A stretch of 64,000 nucleotides of DNA from Candidatus Zhuqueibacterota bacterium (GTDB taxonomy: Bacteria; Zhuqueibacterota; Zhuqueibacteria; Oceanimicrobiales; Oceanimicrobiaceae). Both the position numbers and the translations under genes were made by a program. This document shows positions 1 to 8,792 of the stretch, piece after piece. Each line of letters opens with the position of its first letter. Position 1 is the first letter of the stretch. Location: positions 62,001-126,000 of the forward strand of contig JAJDAD010000043.1 in assembly GCA_029262055.1 (NCBI GenBank). The letters are read 5' to 3'. Under the pieces are notes generated by a model. It did not search any database and was not told the origin of the DNA. It saw only the letters and a program-made list of their open reading frames with translations.

Positions 1-1414
1 ACACAAACGCCATCGGCAGTACCGCTGCTATTACGGTAAAAGTCGCAAGTATCGTTGGATTGCCGACCTCATCGATGGCTGCGATAGCTGCCTGTAACGG
101 ACGGAGCTTCCGCATCGAAAAATGCCGGTGGATATTTTCCGCGATAATGATAGAGTCATCGACGACGATTCCGGTTACGAAAATCAAGGCAAACAGCGTA
201 ACGCGATTAAGGGTATAGCCAAAAAGGTAGTAGACAAAAAGGGTCAGTGCAAAGGTCACGGGCACTGAAGCGAACACCACAAGTCCGCCGCGCCAACCGA
301 GAAAGAGACTAACCACAATCGTCACTGCCACGATAGCGCCCAGCAGATGCTCAAGCAAGGTCGTGACTTTCTCAGAGGCGCTCGCTCCGTAGTTTCTGGT
401 TTCTTCAATGCGAATGTCCGCCGGAATGAGGGGGCCTTTAAGCGCTTCGACTTTGCCGAGTACCGCTCTGGCCACGGTCATGGCATCGGCGCCTTTGCGC
501 TTGGCAATGGCAATCGTCACTGCCGGAAACTCACTTCGGGGGCTTTCCTCCTGCAACTCTTCAACCGCTTCTCCGAAGCCGATGAAGGTGTAATTGTCCG
601 GTTCTTCCGGTCCGTCTTCGACAGTGGCCACATCACGCAGGTGGACCGGGTTTTGATCAAAAACTCCGATCACCAGGTCCTCGACGTCCCGTGCGGTTTT
701 AAGAAATTCGCCGGCCTCAACCAGGAACTCCCGGTTCAAACGCTGGAAGCTGCCGGAGGGGAGATTCTGATTCGCGGCCTTGATTTGTTCAGCGATCTGC
801 AGCGGTGAAACATTGTAAGCGCGGAGCCGGGCCTGGTCCAGGATGACGCGTAGTTTGCGGCCTGGCCCGCCTTTAATCTCAACTTGCGATACGTCCTGGA
901 TCTGCTCGAGCGACCTGGCCAACTCACTCCCTACCCGGCGTAGTCGGTAGGCGTCGTAGGTTTTGCTCCAAAGTGTCAGGCTGACAATGGGGACGTCGTC
1001 GATGGATTTTGTCTTGATGAGCGGGAAGATACCCGGAGCCGGCATCATGTCCATGTTTTTCATGAGAACGGCCCAGAGCTTGACCAGACTGTCCTCGGAA
1101 TCTTCTCCGACAAGATATCGCACCGTGATGAGGGCAAAACCGGGGAAGGAGGTTGAATAGATGAATTCCACACCATGGATTTCGTTTAGAACACTTTCCA
1201 GCGGCCTGGTGACACGTTCCTCGACTTCTTTCGGTGAACCTCCGGGATACGGAATCATGATATCTACCAGAGGAACGACGATCTGCGGCTCCTCTTCGCG
1301 CGGAGTCATCAACGTAGCGCTCAACCCGATCAGCAGTGCAGCCAGCATGAGCAGCGGTGTTAGGTTTGAATCGATAAAAGCACTTGCTATTTTGCCTGCC
1401 AACTGTCCCTTCAT
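1..1414 (-). CDS. RND efflux pump inner-membrane subunit, partial
   Basis: N-terminal part (about 471 residues) of an AcrB/MexB-class resistance-nodulation-division transporter; the gene continues past the left edge. Visible features are the first membrane helix (about residues 17-36), the following PREEEPQI stretch, the YPGGSPKEVE porter-domain segment, and near the edge a run of membrane helices containing VVDDSIIIAENI, whose paired Asp are the expected proton-relay residues of TM4. The ATG overlaps the stop codon of the adaptor gene by four bases (ATGA), so the two are translationally coupled. It should pump substrates from the periplasm or inner membrane out through the TolC-like protein, driven by protons. 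The substrate cannot be read from the sequence. Confidence 0.93.
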   Translation of the reverse strand, partial: MKGQLAGKIASAFIDSNLTPLLMLAALLIGLSATLMTPREEEPQIVVPLVDIMIPYPGGSPKEVEERVTRPLESVLNEIHGVEFIYSTSFPGFALITVRYLVGEDSEDSLVKLWAVLMKNMDMMPAPGIFPLIKTKSIDDVPIVSLTLWSKTYDAYRLRRVGSELARSLEQIQDVSQVEIKGGPGRKLRVILDQARLRAYNVSPLQIAEQIKAANQNLPSGSFQRLNREFLVEAGEFLKTARDVEDLVIGVFDQNPVHLRDVATVEDGPEEPDNYTFIGFGEAVEELQEESPRSEFPAVTIAIAKRKGADAMTVARAVLGKVEALKGPLIPADIRIEETRNYGASASEKVTTLLEHLLGAIVAVTIVVSLFLGWRGGLVVFASVPVTFALTLFVYYLFGYTLNRVTLFALIFVTGIVVDDSIIIAENIHRHFSMRKLRPLQAAIAAIDEVGNPTILATFTVIAAVLPMAFV

Positions 1415-2493
1415 TGCATCGTCCTTACTGCTTGTCCGTCCGAGAGCTTCGTCTCGCTTCGTACCACCACTGTTTCTCCCGGGCTGAGTCCGGCGAGGAT
1501 TTCAACCATTCCGCCATCTTGCAGTCCGGTCGTTACCCAACGCAACCACGCTCTGCTTGCCAGCGTATCGACCACAAAGAGGCCCTGCAACTGTCCTCTC
1601 CTGAAGAGCGCTAATCGCGGTACTTGCAGAGTCAGGCTTTCGGCGCCAGCGACGGATACGCGCGCAAACATCCCGGGTTTTATCTCATCACCGTTGTTGT
1701 TGAGGAAGAGGTGTACGTCGAATTGCCTGCTCCTCGGATCGCCGGCAGGGACGACACGGTCGAGGCTGGTTGCGAGGGTTCGATCATTCCCACCGTTTTT
1801 CGTGGCGAAAGAAACCTGCGCGGGCATCCCGGCCGTCATGCTCTTCACCGAGCTTTCCGGGACTTTGGCCACGACTTTCAGGTCTGTTAAGTCTTCAATT
1901 TGCAGCAGCGTGCGGCCCGGTGCTGCCAGGTCACCGACCTGCACGGATTTACCGGTGATTACGCCGTCAAAGGGAGCGCGGATAGTAGCGTAGGCGAGCA
2001 TTTCTTCCGCTTCCCGTTTCATTCCTTCAGCGGCTGTTGCGCCGGCAGTCGATGCGGCGTGGGCCGTTCTGATATCGTCCAGTTCTTTGTCAGTCGCTGC
2101 TTTGCGGGCATGCAACGATGCAATTCTCTTCAAATTGGTAGCGGCATTGTCCAGGTGTGCCCGCGCTTTTGCTAACGTCGCCTCTGCTTGTGCATGCCTG
2201 GCGACGATGTCATTGTTGCGCAACTTAACCAGAATATCGCCAGCCTTGACCGCAGCGCCTTCATTGAACGGCATCTCTTCGACCCAGCCCATTACTTTTG
2301 TGGCCAACCTGGCCCTGTGGTTTGACTCAACCGTTCCGGCGAATTGCGGGCCGAGGGCCAGAGGCAGCACCCTGGCTTCGGCAGTTGTCACATTTGCGAC
2401 ATCTTCAGAATCCTTTTCGCCGGCCCCATCGCCGGAACATGCAGCCAAAACTGCGCAGACCAGAAAGACAGAGTATTTTCTGATGTGTGTCAT
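1411..2493 (-). CDS. RND efflux periplasmic adaptor (HlyD/MFP family)
   Basis: Membrane-fusion protein of about 360 residues linking the RND pump to the outer-membrane channel. The ATG at 2493 is preferred over upstream alternatives because AGGAGG lies six bases before it and the product then begins with a lipoprotein signal ending LAAC. Next come a lipoyl/barrel-sandwich half (VMGWVEEMPFNEGAAVKAGD), an alpha-hairpin rich in Ala and Lys, the second lipoyl half (IRAPFDGVITGKSVQVGD) and a beta-barrel region. It lies 19 bp after the TolC-like gene and overlaps the pump gene by 4 bp. The gene order TolC, adaptor, pump is common for tripartite systems in FCB bacteria. Family is certain, substrate unknown. 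Confidence 0.93.
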   Translation of the reverse strand: MTHIRKYSVFLVCAVLAACSGDGAGEKDSEDVANVTTAEARVLPLALGPQFAGTVESNHRARLATKVMGWVEEMPFNEGAAVKAGDILVKLRNNDIVARHAQAEATLAKARAHLDNAATNLKRIASLHARKAATDKELDDIRTAHAASTAGATAAEGMKREAEEMLAYATIRAPFDGVITGKSVQVGDLAAPGRTLLQIEDLTDLKVVAKVPESSVKSMTAGMPAQVSFATKNGGNDRTLATSLDRVVPAGDPRSRQFDVHLFLNNNGDEIKPGMFARVSVAGAESLTLQVPRLALFRRGQLQGLFVVDTLASRAWLRWVTTGLQDGGMVEILAGLSPGETVVVRSETKLSDGQAVRTMQ

Positions 2494-2512
2494 GCAGCAA
2501 CCTCCTGTGGCT

Positions 2513-3862
2513 TCACTCCTCAGTGGTGTTAATTGATAAGCCAAGCGCATAGCGCAGCTCGCTTTTTGCAATGAAATAATCATACCTCGATTTCAGATAG
2601 CGTAAGCGGGCATTGGTCAAAACTGCTTCCCGGTCGAGCAATTCAGAAACCTTTTCAAGTCCCTGGTCGAACCGCTCTCTGATCATGCGCAAGCTTTCTG
2701 ATGCCATCTTGACGACGGTTTCGGAAACGCGAACTCTCTCACCGGCTGCCAGCAGAGCACGGTGCGACTTGCGGGCTTCCAATTCGGCAGCGCGTAATGC
2801 CTGACGATGGTAAACCTCTGCTTTCTCCCTTTGGGCCGCGGCTTTCTTTGCACGACCGAAGCGGCCCAAGCCCTCGAACAGACTCCATTGCAGTTGCACT
2901 CCCACTGTCCAGTTTGAGGCATGATTGGAAAAGGAGTCCGTTCCGTTCCACTCCAGACCTCCGAATGCATTCATACGCGGCACCCATTCACTCACATTGC
3001 GTTGATGATTGCGCGCGGCAGCCCGGGCCTGCAGGCCGATCGCACGGACATCAGAGCGCTCTGCGCTGCCCGGGACAGGAGAGCTGTTGGGCGTCGCCGG
3101 GTCGGGAAGCATGAGTGTGTCGGTAGGAAAGATAGAGCGGCCGTCTGTGATCCCCAGAATGAACTTGAGTCCATCGTCCGCGTTATCGATATCGTGGCCG
3201 GCGCTGATAAGCTGTTCCTGCAACTCCGCCAGACGAACTTGCGCGGCAAGATGGTCTGCCTCACTGATGATTCCCTGCTCGACCGCAGCGCGTGCGTTAT
3301 CCCGGTGCGCTGCGGCGGCGGCCACTGCCTTTGCGAGGGCTGTCTGTTTTTCAATCGCGAGGAGCAATCCATAGTACGCGCGCTCAGCATGCAGGGCTGC
3401 CCCTTCTCTGGCCCGGCTCAGCGCGAGTTCCTTGGCCTGTACAGCGAGCCCGGCGGCGGCCTTCCCGTAGATTGCGTCAAGGTTCACAAGTGGCTGTTGA
3501 ATGTGGAGGGCGGTCGTAAAATTATCAAAAGCGTCGGGGTCATTCAAAATGGGTAGAGCAAAATCACTTTGGCCGAATACGCCCTGCTTTAGTTTTAGGC
3601 TAAACACTGTCACCGGATCATTTGACTTGATAAAATTTTCCGACAGAGACAAGCGTGGCAGGAAGCCGCTCCAGCTTTGCAAGTTGTCGCCCCTGGACTC
3701 GTGCAACTCGTTTTCCGCAATCTGAACCTGGTAGGACTGACTGGATGCAAGCTGCACAGCTTCACGCAGAGAAAGCGGCAATGTCCCTTCCCCATCTCCA
3801 GCAAGGAGAAGAGGGGCAAGAAGAATGGTCGTGATACTACCAATGACATTTGTTGTCTTCAT
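2513..3862 (-). CDS. TolC-family outer membrane efflux channel
   Basis: Outer-membrane factor of 449 residues with an N-terminal signal peptide (MKTTNVIGSITTILLAPLLLAG) and the two-fold repeated coiled-coil/strand layout of TolC proteins. Recognisable parts are LREAVQLASSQSYQVQIAEN at the start of the first repeat and LQWSLFEGLGRFGRAKKA at the start of the second. Length fits the family. It is the first gene of the efflux operon and should form the exit duct for the adaptor and RND pump that follow. Its promoter must lie in or beyond the repeat-filled gap to rlmB; none was identified. Confidence 0.9.
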   Translation of the reverse strand: MKTTNVIGSITTILLAPLLLAGDGEGTLPLSLREAVQLASSQSYQVQIAENELHESRGDNLQSWSGFLPRLSLSENFIKSNDPVTVFSLKLKQGVFGQSDFALPILNDPDAFDNFTTALHIQQPLVNLDAIYGKAAAGLAVQAKELALSRAREGAALHAERAYYGLLLAIEKQTALAKAVAAAAAHRDNARAAVEQGIISEADHLAAQVRLAELQEQLISAGHDIDNADDGLKFILGITDGRSIFPTDTLMLPDPATPNSSPVPGSAERSDVRAIGLQARAAARNHQRNVSEWVPRMNAFGGLEWNGTDSFSNHASNWTVGVQLQWSLFEGLGRFGRAKKAAAQREKAEVYHRQALRAAELEARKSHRALLAAGERVRVSETVVKMASESLRMIRERFDQGLEKVSELLDREAVLTNARLRYLKSRYDYFIAKSELRYALGLSINTTEE

Positions 3863-3920
3863 AACAATTTGCCCTAACCCGGACGAGCCGGAACAAACAG
3901 CGATTCTATTTGAAGAACTT

Positions 3921-4171
3921 GTCTCGCTAAGTCACCAAGCACGCAAAGGGAAACAAGGGACTATTTTGTTCTTCCTGTTTTTTCTGCGTTCTTCGCGTCT
4001 TTGCGAGGAAACCTAGTCTCGCTAAGTCGCCAAGAACGCAAAGGAAGACAAAGGGATATTTTGTTTTTTCTGCGTCTCCGCGAGAAAACCTAATCTCGTT
4101 AAGCCGCCAAGCATGCGAAGGAGAACAGCAGCACTTTGTTTTACCTGTTCTTCTTCGCGTCTCTGTTAGAA
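3921..4171. repeat. Three tandem copies of a palindromic intergenic repeat
   Basis: Three related units lie head to tail at about 3921-4015, 4016-4092 and 4093-4171. Each begins with a form of TCTCGCTAAGTCGCCAAG, has ACGCAAAG shortly after, then an A/T-rich centre, and ends with a form of TTCGCGTCTTTGCGAG, which is an imperfect inverse of the beginning. Each unit could therefore fold into a long hairpin. Units differ by substitutions and an indel of about 15-18 bases. Similar CTCGC...CCAAG...CGCAAAG repeats are, from general knowledge, scattered in many environmental genomes. The third unit extends into rlmB and supplies its last codons. No open reading frame or transposase is present. Confidence 0.8.
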
Positions 4172-4902
4172 ATACTCCGCTGTCGCCTCACCTCAAAAAA
4201 CAGCAGCGCTGCCGCCACCGAAGCGTTGAGGGAGTTCATCCTGCCGTGCATGGGAATTCTGACCAGGAAGTCGCAGTTTTCCCGCACAAGGCGATGCATG
4301 CCTTTGCCTTCGGCGCCGACCACAACTGCCAGCGGGCCGGTCAAATCTGCTTCGGTAAAATCCTGCGGCGCATCTTGATCCGCGCCAACCACCCAAATGT
4401 TGTCGCGCTTGAGCTCTTTGATGGCATTGCTCAGGTTTGCCACGCGTGCTATGGGAACATGGGCAGATGCGCCAGCCGACGTTTTGACAACTGTGCCGGT
4501 GACACCTGCGGATCTTTTCTTAGGCAACACGACCCCATGAAACCCGGCTGCATCGACTGATCGTAGGATCGCGCCAAGGTTGTGTGGGTCCTCAATGCCA
4601 TCGAGTAAAGCTATGAGCGGTGGTTCTGCTCTTGCGCGGCTTTGCGCCTGGATATCCTGCAATGACGCGTCGTCCTTGTCGCCAACTCTGGCCAGCACGC
4701 CCTGGGTCTTGCTATCGCCTGCCAGATCCGCCAGAACAGTTTTGGAAACCACTTTAACGGGGACTTTTTGGGTTTTTGCGAGTCGTTTTATGGCTGCCAA
4801 CCTTTGGTGCTCCAGGCCATAGGCCAGCAGGACCTCAACGATGTTGTCGTTGGCGCGCAGTGCTTCCATAACAGCGTTGCGGCCATAAATGATTTCTGAC
4901 AT
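4141..4902 (-). CDS. rlmB: 23S rRNA (guanosine-2'-O)-methyltransferase, RlmB/TrmH family
   Basis: SPOUT-class 2'-O-ribose methyltransferase of 253 residues. The N-terminal substrate-binding domain starts with IIYGRNAVMEALRA. The C-terminal knotted domain has LDGIEDPHNLGAILRSVDAAG, LAVVVGAEGKGMHRLVRENCD and IPMHGRMNSLNASVAAALLFFE, which are the three SPOUT motifs of RlmB/TrmH. It should methylate G2251 of 23S rRNA or an equivalent site. The last ten or so residues (ISNRDAKKNR) are read from the inverted end of a palindromic repeat, so the native C-terminus has probably been replaced or extended. Confidence 0.92.
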   Translation of the reverse strand: MSEIIYGRNAVMEALRANDNIVEVLLAYGLEHQRLAAIKRLAKTQKVPVKVVSKTVLADLAGDSKTQGVLARVGDKDDASLQDIQAQSRARAEPPLIALLDGIEDPHNLGAILRSVDAAGFHGVVLPKKRSAGVTGTVVKTSAGASAHVPIARVANLSNAIKELKRDNIWVVGADQDAPQDFTEADLTGPLAVVVGAEGKGMHRLVRENCDFLVRIPMHGRMNSLNASVAAALLFFEVRRQRSISNRDAKKNR

Positions 4903-5026
4903 TGCTCAATCTTTTCTGTCAAACCGGGCGACCTGTGTATCGAAGTTTAGTAATTACCACTACGGCAAGCAACCTAAAAACGTCGGTCTTTCCTATGATT
5001 TGACCCGTTGGAAGCATGATTTTCCC

Positions 5027-5055
5027 TTGACATTTTTGCAGTATTTGCCTAAATC
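5027..5055 (+). promoter_or_regulatory. Candidate sigma-70-type promoter for the SRPBCC/HAD pair
   Basis: TTGACA at 5027-5032 and TAAATC at 5050-5055 are separated by 17 bases, about 40 bases before the ATG at 5092. The -35 matches the consensus exactly and the -10 is weak. Confidence 0.4.
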
Positions 5056-5091
5056 GAATACACACTTTCCAACCATCCCCATGAGCTATGA

Positions 5092-5580
5092 ATGGTAAAT
5101 GTCAAAAGCAGCCGGGTCATCGACGCTGATCCGGAACGCATTTGGAACTTCATCATGCAGGTGGAGCGTTTTCCGGAATGGATGCCTGGTGTGGTCTCAG
5201 CCAAGGTCGAAAACAGTTCCAGCCGAACTGCATCGGCCCTCGGCCAGCGCCACACTCTGAAAACCAAAACCGGCTTGGGGACAGGTGAAACGACTCAGGA
5301 AATCATTTCCTGGGAACCTCCAAACAAGATCACGTGGTACCACGTACGGGACGTCATCAATGGCAAAGAGGTGAAATACTCAAAAGAGATCCGCACTACT
5401 CTGTCGATCAGCAACGTGGACGGCCGGGTTACGTTTCGGATGGTCGGTTCCTGGCAACCCGCGGGGATATCGGGCCGTTTGATGAAGCGTCTGTTGCAGC
5501 GAACGGTCAGAAAGAACTTTCGTCAAGCACTGGCCAACCTTGAAAAGCTGACACAGGAAGATCAAGTTTTGGCAGCATGA
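5092..5580 (+). CDS. SRPBCC (START-like) ligand-binding protein
   Basis: Protein of 162 residues resembling the polyketide cyclase/dehydrase and lipid-transport branch of the SRPBCC fold. It has the typical opening VKSSRVIDADPERIWNFIMQVERFPEWMPG, a central strand region containing ISWEPPNKITWYHVRD, and a C-terminal helix (LMKRLLQRTVRKNFRQALANLEKL) that would close the cavity. No signal peptide is seen, so it is probably cytoplasmic and binds a hydrophobic molecule. Its stop overlaps the start of the HAD phosphatase gene by four bases (ATGA), which implies co-translation. The ligand and any enzymatic activity are unknown. Confidence 0.8.
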   Translation: MVNVKSSRVIDADPERIWNFIMQVERFPEWMPGVVSAKVENSSSRTASALGQRHTLKTKTGLGTGETTQEIISWEPPNKITWYHVRDVINGKEVKYSKEIRTTLSISNVDGRVTFRMVGSWQPAGISGRLMKRLLQRTVRKNFRQALANLEKLTQEDQVLAA

Positions 5581-6356
5581 AGGAGCAGTTACGCGGATTT
5601 CTAATCGATCTTGACGGTGTGGTTTATAGTCATGACAAGCTCATCGCAGGCGCTGCCGAAACCCTGCAAAGCCTCCGTTCCAGTAAGATCCCCTTTCGTT
5701 TCCTGACCAATACAACCATTGATTCCAGAGATTCTCTTGTTGCCAAGCTGAATGGCCTGGGCATTTCAGTCGGGCCGGAAGAAATTTTTAGCACGTGCGT
5801 GGTGGCGGCACACTGGGCCAGAAAGCAGGGTTGGTCGAAACTCCACCTCCTGCTGCCGGAAGAGCCCAAACGTGATTTCTCGGGCTTCGAGACCAGCGCT
5901 GCGGAACCGGATGCCGTCATCGTAGGGGATCTGGGCGATGGTTTTACCTTCGATATTCTGAACCAGGCATTTCGCATGCTCAAGGCGGGAGCCAAATTGG
6001 TAGCCCTGCAGAAAAACAGGTTCTGGATGACAACGGGCGGTCTATCTCTTGATGCCGGGCCATTTGTCACGGCCCTGGAGTATGCTGCGCAAACCACGGC
6101 CACTGTGATCGGTAAGCCGAGTCAGGAGTATTTTCAGGCAGCGCTTGCGGATCTTGCTCTGCCGGCAGCCAGCGTCGCGATGATTGGGGATGACGTTGAC
6201 ACCGACATCGCCGGGGCAAAAAAACTGGGTTTGCAGACCGTTCTGGTGAAGACCGGAAAGTATCGCGGAGAACGCTTACGGCATGGCAGAATAAGACCCG
6301 ACTGGGTGCTTGAATCTATCCGGGACTTGAGCTCACTATTGCAGCCGCCGGAATAG
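5577..6356 (+). CDS. HAD-superfamily phosphatase, NagD/HDHD2 type (IIA)
   Basis: Protein of 259 residues of the HAD subclass IIA. Motif I is IDLDGVVYSHDKLIAGAAE, motif II is FLTNTT, the motif III lysine is in VIGKPSQEYF, and motif IV is MIGDDVDTDIAGAKKLG. The large C2 cap between motifs II and III has the length seen in NagD and in the mammalian HDHD2/LHPP group. It should hydrolyse a small phosphate ester in the cytoplasm; the physiological substrate cannot be inferred. Translationally coupled to the preceding SRPBCC gene and convergent with another HAD gene of a different subclass. Confidence 0.88.
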   Translation: MKEQLRGFLIDLDGVVYSHDKLIAGAAETLQSLRSSKIPFRFLTNTTIDSRDSLVAKLNGLGISVGPEEIFSTCVVAAHWARKQGWSKLHLLLPEEPKRDFSGFETSAAEPDAVIVGDLGDGFTFDILNQAFRMLKAGAKLVALQKNRFWMTTGGLSLDAGPFVTALEYAAQTTATVIGKPSQEYFQAALADLALPAASVAMIGDDVDTDIAGAKKLGLQTVLVKTGKYRGERLRHGRIRPDWVLESIRDLSSLLQPPE

Positions 6357-6389
6357 CGATGTGGCCGAGGGAGGCCAGCGTAGCCTACC

Positions 6390-7118
6390 CTATCCCAAAG
6401 AAGGCGGCCTCGAGCTGTGGGCAAACAACGTCTGCAATTGCCACAAACTTTGGACTTCAAGATTTGCCACACCGTTTGAGACCTTCTGTTTGCTGGGGTT
6501 CAGGAAAACCACCGGCCAGCCGACGCCACTTGCCCCCACAACGTCACTTTCATAAGAATCTCCGATGTAGAGCACTTCGGCGGCCGACGTACCTGACCGC
6601 CGGTTCGCAGCATGGAATATTTCCGGGTGCGGTTTCATGACTCCGACTTCACCGGAAAAAACAGTGACAGAAAAATAGTCCATCAACTCCAGGTTCTTCA
6701 GCTTGCGAAATTGCACATCCGGAAATCCGTTCGAAAGAATCGCAAGCTTGTAGCGCGGCCGTAGAAAGTCCAGCAGCTCCCTAGCGTGCGGCACCCAAAA
6801 ACGCTGTTCGATGTAAAGGTCGAGATATCTTGCCGACAACTCATCGTAATCCGGGTAGTCCGTGCCCAGTGCGTTTAAGGTCAGTTCGAAACGCAGGGGC
6901 TTCAACTCTTCCTTGGTGAGTTCACCATTGGCCATCCGGGTCCACAAACGCGTGTTGACTTTGTCGTAGGTTTGTACAAAGCGCGTTTCATCCAAACCAC
7001 GGAAATGCTCAAGCGTGCGGCAAAGTGTTTTTAAGGTTTGCTGCTCAGCCCTGGAGTGATCGAAAATCGTATTGTCAAGGTCGAAGAAAATAGTAGAGAT
7101 GTTATCCCAATCGAACAT
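6390..7118 (-). CDS. HAD hydrolase, YjjG-like pyrimidine nucleotidase family
   Basis: Protein of 242 residues with a HAD core and a small helical C1 cap. Motif I is FFDLDNTIFDHSRAEQQTL, motif II lies in LAILSNGF, the motif III lysine in VGVMKPHPEIF, and motif IV is YIGDSYESDVVGASGVGWPVVF. The opening and length resemble YjjG, a nucleotidase that removes non-canonical pyrimidine monophosphates. The resemblance is to the family and the substrate is inferred. It converges on the HAD IIA gene with a 33-bp gap. A divergent intergenic region of about 150 bp separates it from the dehydrogenase gene. Confidence 0.8.
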   Translation of the reverse strand: MFDWDNISTIFFDLDNTIFDHSRAEQQTLKTLCRTLEHFRGLDETRFVQTYDKVNTRLWTRMANGELTKEELKPLRFELTLNALGTDYPDYDELSARYLDLYIEQRFWVPHARELLDFLRPRYKLAILSNGFPDVQFRKLKNLELMDYFSVTVFSGEVGVMKPHPEIFHAANRRSGTSAAEVLYIGDSYESDVVGASGVGWPVVFLNPSKQKVSNGVANLEVQSLWQLQTLFAHSSRPPSLG

Positions 7119-7271
7119 AATCGCAATATAATGAAGGCCGCGGGAAATAACAAGCTAACGCCTTCTGCGACGACTTCCATTTGCAGAATCAACGCAGCAG
7201 GAGATGACTGTCCGGTTGCATCTCAAGCGATTTTATCTTAGATTACCCGTTGACTAAATCAGGGAGATTTC

Positions 7272-8336
7272 ATGCCAGACAACAAGAAGATTGCCGTTAT
7301 TCCCGGGGATGGAATAGGAATCGACGTTACACGCGAAGCGGTAAAAGTACTCAAAACAGTTCAGGCAAAGGATCGCCTGCCTTTTATGATAACCGAATTC
7401 GATTATGGGGCGGACAGATATTTGAAAGATGGGACAACTATGCCGGAAGTGCAGGTAGAGGATTTTCGGAATAACTATGACGCCATTTTCATCGGAGCCC
7501 TTGGGGATCCCAGGGTTCCCGATATGGCACATGCACGCGATATCTTGCTAGGCCTGCGGTTCAAACTGGATCTCTATGTCAATTACCGGCCCGTCAAACT
7601 CACGGATGTTCGCCTTTGCCCGCTTAAAAACAAGGCTGAGACGGACGTCGACTTTGTTGTTTTCCGTGAAAATACCGAGGGGTTGTATGTCGGTATGGGA
7701 GGTATTTTTAAGAAGGGCACAGCGGACGAAATCGCAACACAGGAGGACGTCAATACCCGTAAAGGGGTCGAGCGGATCATCAGGCACGCATTTGACTTTG
7801 CGTCCCAAAAGGGACGCTCCAAAGTGACCATGTCGGATAAAAGCAATGCGCTGCGTTTTGGGCACGATCTGTGGCAACGGGTCTTTTTTGAAGTGGGTGA
7901 GGAATACCCCGCAATCGAAAAAGAACATTTTTATGTGGATGCCCTGACCATGCAGATGATAAAGCGTCCGGAACAGTTTGAAGTGATCGTTACCTGCAAC
8001 ATGTTTGGCGATATCGTTACTGACCTGGGTGCGCAATTGCAGGGGGGACTCGGGCTGGCGGCGTCTGGAAATATCAACCCGGCGGGAACTTCGATGTTCG
8101 AGCCGGTGCACGGTTCGGCCCCGAAGTACGCCGGAAAAAACGTTGCGAACCCGTTGGCTGCGATCCTGACGGCTGGGCTACTACTCGACCACCTGGGCTA
8201 TTCGGAGCAAAATACCCAAATCGAACAATCGGTAGAAAATGCCATCAGAACGGACAATACGACCAGGGATTTAGGCGGGAACCTCGGGACAACTCAGGTG
8301 GGAGATTTTATCAGTGACCGCTTGACGAATCTTTAA
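7272..8336 (+). CDS. Isopropylmalate/isocitrate dehydrogenase family oxidoreductase
   Basis: NAD(P)-dependent beta-decarboxylating dehydrogenase of 354 residues. It has the opening IAVIPGDGIGIDVTREAVKVL, the substrate-loop region LLGLRFKLDLYVNYRPVKL, the FRENTEGLYVGMGG segment, the metal-binding CNMFGDIVTDLGAQLQGGLG and the nucleotide loop EPVHGSAPKYAGKNVANP. The sequence is nearest in feel to 3-isopropylmalate dehydrogenase (leucine synthesis) and to tartrate/malate dehydrogenase paralogues. No leuA, leuC or leuD is adjacent, so the substrate remains open. AGGGAGA lies seven bases before the ATG. Its 3' end overlaps the convergent S4 gene by 26 bp. Confidence 0.88.
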   Translation: MPDNKKIAVIPGDGIGIDVTREAVKVLKTVQAKDRLPFMITEFDYGADRYLKDGTTMPEVQVEDFRNNYDAIFIGALGDPRVPDMAHARDILLGLRFKLDLYVNYRPVKLTDVRLCPLKNKAETDVDFVVFRENTEGLYVGMGGIFKKGTADEIATQEDVNTRKGVERIIRHAFDFASQKGRSKVTMSDKSNALRFGHDLWQRVFFEVGEEYPAIEKEHFYVDALTMQMIKRPEQFEVIVTCNMFGDIVTDLGAQLQGGLGLAASGNINPAGTSMFEPVHGSAPKYAGKNVANPLAAILTAGLLLDHLGYSEQNTQIEQSVENAIRTDNTTRDLGGNLGTTQVGDFISDRLTNL

Positions 8337-8721
8337 TGTCGTCCAACTGACGCCGCTCCTTCTTGGTCGGCCGTCCTTTGTATTTTCTCTTGCCCTGTTT
8401 ATCCCAGTCGCGCAGCAGGGTTATTAACTCCTTTGCATCGTCAGAGACCTCGTTAACCTGCTCTGCGTAAAGCTCTCTGGCCAGTTTCTTCGGGATGCTC
8501 TTTTGGACAACCTTGAGGACATCAAACGTCCTGTACTTGCTGCGCATCTTGATCGTGATGACGTCACCGGCCTTTATTTGACGCGCGGGTTTTGCTTTCG
8601 CATCGTTGACCTTGACTTTACCGTCCTCGCAAGCACGCGTAGCCAGCGCCCGTGTCTTAAACAGACAACTGACCTTGAGCCATTTGTCGAGGCGAACACC
8701 ACCCGAATCAGATGCACTCAT
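8311..8721 (-). CDS. S4-domain RNA-binding protein (Hsp15/HslR-like)
   Basis: Basic protein of 136 residues with an S4 domain at its N-terminus: VRLDKWLKVSCLFKTRALATRACEDGKVKVNDAKAK follows the usual alpha-L motif pattern, then KPARQIKAGDVITI. The C-terminal tail is rich in Lys and Arg (GKRKYKGRPTKKERRQLDD), as in Hsp15, which recycles nascent-chain-bearing 50S subunits. Binding to rRNA or tRNA is likely and the exact role is inferred. Convergent with, and overlapping by 26 bp, the dehydrogenase gene. Confidence 0.85.
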   Translation of the reverse strand: MSASDSGGVRLDKWLKVSCLFKTRALATRACEDGKVKVNDAKAKPARQIKAGDVITIKMRSKYRTFDVLKVVQKSIPKKLARELYAEQVNEVSDDAKELITLLRDWDKQGKRKYKGRPTKKERRQLDDIKDSSSGH

Positions 8722-8792
8722 GACGAATCGATGTAACAGATTGTAGTGACGGAAAAAATACAGAAAGGTGGAGTGTGGGGGCCAGTGCCAGG

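Noticed and set aside
347-808. Plus-strand frames opposite the RND pump gene
   Set aside because: The minus strand has a continuous RND reading frame with family motifs; the plus frames are its shadows.
3921-4171. CRISPR array or insertion sequence
   Set aside because: Only three diverged units with no unique spacers, no cas gene and no transposase; the units are hairpin repeats.
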